Below are positions 60,478 through 64,000 of a stretch of 64,000 nucleotides of DNA, in pieces. This DNA is from Panagrolaimus kolymaensis (Eukaryota; Nematoda; Chromadorea; Rhabditida; Panagrolaimidae), in NCBI GenBank assembly GCA_028622995.1, contig JAJQJQ010000006.1, forward strand, positions 4,774,001 to 4,838,000, written 5' to 3'. Position numbers and translations under genes: made by a program. Under the pieces are notes generated by a model. It did not search any database. It worked only from the letters and a program-made list of their open reading frames with translations, and was not told the origin of the DNA. Within the stretch, counting starts at the first letter, position 1. Every line of letters begins with the position of its first letter.

Positions 60478-61207
60478 GATTGATTGATTTTCCTAAAATT
60501 GAGGCAACGAAAAATAAAAGTTTGAGATAAAGAAAGCTATCGAGCAATTCAATTTAAAATGTGGCATGTGATGGATTCGAAAGCTCTTTGCTATAAATAA
60601 AAATGGTAATAAAAAAACCATAAAGTAAAAAGTTATTGAATTTTAAGATTTTTCCCAAAACTTTAATCTTTTAGAGAGAGAAAATATTATGGATTTAATA
60701 TATTCATTTTAAAATACTTTTTAGTTTGCTTTTTTGCAGGATATGGTGTTTGATGAAAGCATGGTTTAAATTTGTGCCTGCTTTATTATTTTTTTGTTAG
60801 CGTTGTGTTGAAAATCTATATAAAATATTGAAAAATATGGTCATGTTTTTTTTTCAAAGACAAATTATGGAATAGTGTACTTCACTTTTTGGTGATATAA
60901 AGCTTTGATCTTTTTTACACTTTTTTTGATTGAATAAAACGTGCATAAATTTGAAAGAAGATGTATTCCTTATCAAAAAAAGAGAAAGAAACAGTTTCAA
61001 ATAAAATCATCATCACCACAATTTGAGTGCGTCGTTCTCACAATAAAAAATGATGCAAAGACAAAAGATTGCTTTGGCCTTTCAATTTCTTTGATTTTTT
61101 CTTTTCATATTTATTGCTTTTTATTTATTGATCAAACAAGCAAGCCCTTGCGAATTTCAATTTCGTAAATTTATTTTTTATTTAACAAAAACTACGACAA
61201 AAAGAAA
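60478..61207. other. divergent intergenic region
   Basis: Lies between the secreted-protein gene (minus) and the oxidase gene (plus) and should contain both promoters. An ORF at 60941-61168 starts at a non-ATG codon, is Lys/Ser-rich and was not accepted. Nothing else was recognised. Confidence 0.4.
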
Positions 61208-62408
61208 ATGTATGATGTAATAATAATTGGAGCGGGGATTATGGGAAGCTGTACAGCTTATCAACTTTCAAAACGAGGAAAGAAAGTTTTGTTGTTGGAG
61301 CAATTTACGCTCAGTCATAATCAAGGTTCTTCACATGGTGCTTCAAGAATTATTCGCTTTGCTCATACCGAAGAGGTTTATCTTCCCCTTGCAAAGCTAG
61401 CATATCAAGAATGGGATGAACTTTCCCGTCTTGCTGATGACAAGCTTTATAAATCTTGCGGACTTATTTGGGTTGCAAGTCCAGAATCCATTGAGCAAAA
61501 AGCTGCAGTTTTAAGAAATTTTAATGTCGACCATGAAGTTTTGAAGGGAAAAGAAATAGGTCGAAAATTTCCTCATTTATCTTACGATGAAACTTGGCAT
61601 GCTTTATATGATCCAAAAGCAGGTTTTGTTCATGCTGATCGAGCCCTTAAAGCAGCTCAAAGTCAATTTCTTGCTAATGGTGGAATTGTAAAAGAAAATG
61701 AAACGGTAATGAAAATTGAAGAAGTTCCAAATGGAATCGAAGTTTTTACGCAAAATTCAAAATTTATTGGTAAAAAAGTTATTGTAACTGCGGGTGCATG
61801 GTTAAACACAATTTTCACTGATCTTAAAGTTCAAACTCGCCCTGAACTTATTGGTTTAACATTTTGGAAAGTTAAAAGTAATCATCGTCGATTTCTTCCA
61901 TCCAATGGAAGTCCTGTAATGATTATGTCAGATAATTGTGATGAAATGTATATGATCCCTGAAGTGGATTATAGCGGTGAAATTAAAGTAGGTGTACATT
62001 GTGGCGTACCTATTGACCCGAGTGATAAAAATCGAGTTCAACCACCTCAATGGACAATCGATATTCCATCTGAACATCTTAAAGAACATTTTAAAGATGT
62101 TGAATGGGAGAAACCAACCAGGCGAGTCAGTTGCTTGTATACGGTAAGTTTGATTATCTGGATCGTCATTTTAAAAAATTAACCGTAAAGTATTTTTTTA
62201 GTTAACAGATGATCACAATTACATACTAGATTTTCATCCAAAAAATTCAAATATTATTATTGGTGGAGGATTTTCTGGAAGCGGGTTCAAATTTGGCGCT
62301 GTTATTGGTTTAATTTTAGCAAAAATGGCGATGAATGAAAGCATCGATCTTGATTTATCTGTTTTCAGACTAAATCGTGACATGAAATGTGATAAATCTC
62401 GATTATAA
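61208..62408 (+). CDS. PIPOX: peroxisomal sarcosine/L-pipecolate oxidase-like flavoprotein
   Basis: Exons 61208-62143 and 62202-62408 encode 380 residues, close to the 390 of the animal enzyme. The N-terminus DVIIIGAGIMGSCTAYQLSK is the FAD-binding Rossmann motif (GxGxxG, residues 8-13), followed by SSHGASRIIRF, typical of the monomeric sarcosine oxidase family. Cys309 in SCLYTLTDDHNYILD corresponds to the cysteine that carries covalent FAD in this family. GGGFSGSGFKFGAVIG is the C-terminal flavin-contact motif. The last three residues are SRL, a type-1 peroxisomal targeting signal. The enzyme would oxidise N-methyl or cyclic imino acids such as sarcosine or pipecolate with O2, giving H2O2. 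AATAAA at 62447 is the likely poly(A) signal. Confidence 0.92.
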
Positions 62409-64000
62409 TAATTATTTATTCATGGTTTATAAAGCATAAAATCGATAATAAATTTTATTTATATTTTTAGTGACACTCTTGTAAACATAAAGATACTAAA
62501 GACATACCTCAAAGCTTTTGTTTTAAATAAAAAAATTTTAAAATAAAAAAAATATAAAAAGTATTTTTTTGTTGTTGAAATTCTTTATACAAACAAGTTA
62601 AAAAAAATTTTAAATGCTTTTTTTAAAACTATTTTTATGGTTTCCTGAATATTTCTTTCACATTGCGAAAAATTGCAGGTGTTAGTTACACGTTAGCGAC
62701 AAAGTGTATAAACATAAATATAAATTCCTTCAATTTTTAAATTTAAAAATAGTCTCACTTCACTTGACACAACATACATTACATTACATACATGTCTTTG
62801 TGTATCAAATAACTAAAACAAAAATTAGAAGAAGCCTTTCAAGTAAGTAAGTGTCTCTTCTTTAGTTGACACTTTTTAAAAATTACTTCACAACACTTTC
62901 TTCTTTCTTTTTTTCACACTTTTCTCTTTGCTTTTTTTGTGCAGAGTTTATCTCATTTACTTTTTATTCTCTTTCCTTTTTTTGTTAGGAACTTTTGAAA
63001 TTTTGAATTTACATAATTTTTCGTCTGGTCCTTTCACAAGTAAAAAAGCTTTATAAAATGGTTCCTTTAAAAAGTTGTTAAAAACAAAAAAAAGTCAAAA
63101 AGTTTTTATTATTTTCTACGCCTCCAAATTCAGTCCCGCATTTATTTTATCCCAATTTTTATTTTAAAAACGGATGTTTTTTCTCTTTTGTTTTCACATT
63201 TTTTTTTGCGTTTATGTCTGGACTAAGAGCTGCAAAGTTTTAACGACCATTTCTGCTGGCTGTTTAGGGATAGATAAAGGACTCAACGACTCTCAGCATT
63301 TTTTTTCTCGTTAAAAAAACCAACAACAAAACTTTAGGATTTATTTTTAGTCCCTCAAAATGAATGGTCAATCAACAACAACAAAAAATGACTTTAAAAA
63401 ATTAGGTGGTGAAGGCAGCTGACTGTCCCAATTCAAAGATCGCAAATATTTGTTTAGAAAATTTGAGACGCGAGGAATTATGTATCTATCTTATTTTCGT
63501 GTTTCAAACCTTTTTTTAATTTATACCTTTCTTATTGCCTTCCTTTTATTATTTCTACGTCGTCTGAAAGTGTGTCCTTTTTGTTTTATTATTAAAGGTC
63601 AAAAAAGGACGAAACCTTTCTCGTTGAGGTCAAGAATTCATTCTTACCCGATCAATGTCAATGGAAAAAATATTTTTTGTTGTAATTGTGCAAAAAAGGA
63701 AAAATAAATAATTTTGTTATATTTGTTTTCATGGAACTTGTCTTGCTTTTTTTGATGGGAGACTAACGTTTTCCAGAATCGTTGTATTAGTTTTGGAAAT
63801 AATCTTTTTAAATTCAAAAATTTTTTTTCACCTACCTTTACTTCCAGAATTATAATTGCTACACAAAATTAAGCTACTTCTTTAATCGAATTTGGGCTAA
63901 CAAATTTGCGCTTGATCTCTAATTACCTTAAAACCTATGTTTGTCTATTTACTAATAGCTTTTTAAAAAATTGATGCTTACCGCTTTTAATACGATCAAC
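62409..64000. other. 3' flank and intergenic sequence, no gene recognised
   Basis: Contains the oxidase 3' end and then T/A-run DNA like the 11.5-32 kb region. The ORF at 63450-63707 has hydrophobic and Cys-rich stretches (CPFC, CCNC) but starts at TTG, lacks splice partners and has no homology I recognise. Confidence 0.4.

Noticed and set aside
63450..63707. 85-codon ORF with CPFC and CCNC
   Set aside because: It starts at TTG, is Phe/Leu-rich, and has no partner exons or recognised family; it might be reconsidered with transcript data or sequence beyond the window.

Overview
The window is nuclear DNA from an AT-rich nematode. The strongest marker is an intact major sperm protein (MSP) gene at 58689-59120, a family largely confined to nematodes. 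Introns of roughly 45-75 bp with GT...TTTTAG ends, serpentine-receptor and transthyretin-like proteins, and a PAT/DIRS-type tyrosine-recombinase retrotransposon agree with this. I cannot place the species. Exon joins below were made by eye from splice consensus and frame continuity; no alignment or transcript data were available.

Layout. 1-1614: three tiny one-helix membrane proteins in tandem, two of them clear paralogs sharing an intron position. 1615-6053: no gene seen. 6054-11528: a PAT-like element with split direct repeats (A1 ... B1A2 ... B2). It has an intact Gag, a broken reverse transcriptase, no visible RNase H, a recombinase tail shattered by a 115-bp tandem repeat, and a nested inverted-repeat element. 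11529-31974: about 20 kb of T/A-run-rich DNA with no supportable gene. 32075-39790: a nine-exon Smaug/SAMD4-like RNA-binding repressor with a 3.7-kb intron. About 41440-41870: a UDP-glycosyltransferase relic.

42098-46620 (minus strand): a divergent Rad21/Rec8-type kleisin with a repeat-rich linker, and upstream of it a Gln/Ser/Pro-rich protein of unknown role. 47562-58429 (plus strand): a seven-helix chemoreceptor-like GPCR, an unrecognised 439-aa protein, then three tandem GLD-2-family nucleotidyltransferases. The first of these appears catalytically dead; the other two keep all three catalytic aspartates. 58689-60477 (minus strand): MSP and a secreted, possibly transthyretin-like protein. 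61208-62408: a peroxisomal sarcosine/pipecolate-oxidase-like flavoenzyme. 62409-64000: nothing recognised.

Several products would fit germline work: a Smaug-type recruiter of deadenylation, GLD-2-type poly(A)/terminal nucleotidyl transferases, a kleisin and a sperm protein. Whether their proximity means anything is untested. The most interesting local system is the nucleotidyltransferase cluster, which pairs a probable pseudoenzyme with two probably active relatives.
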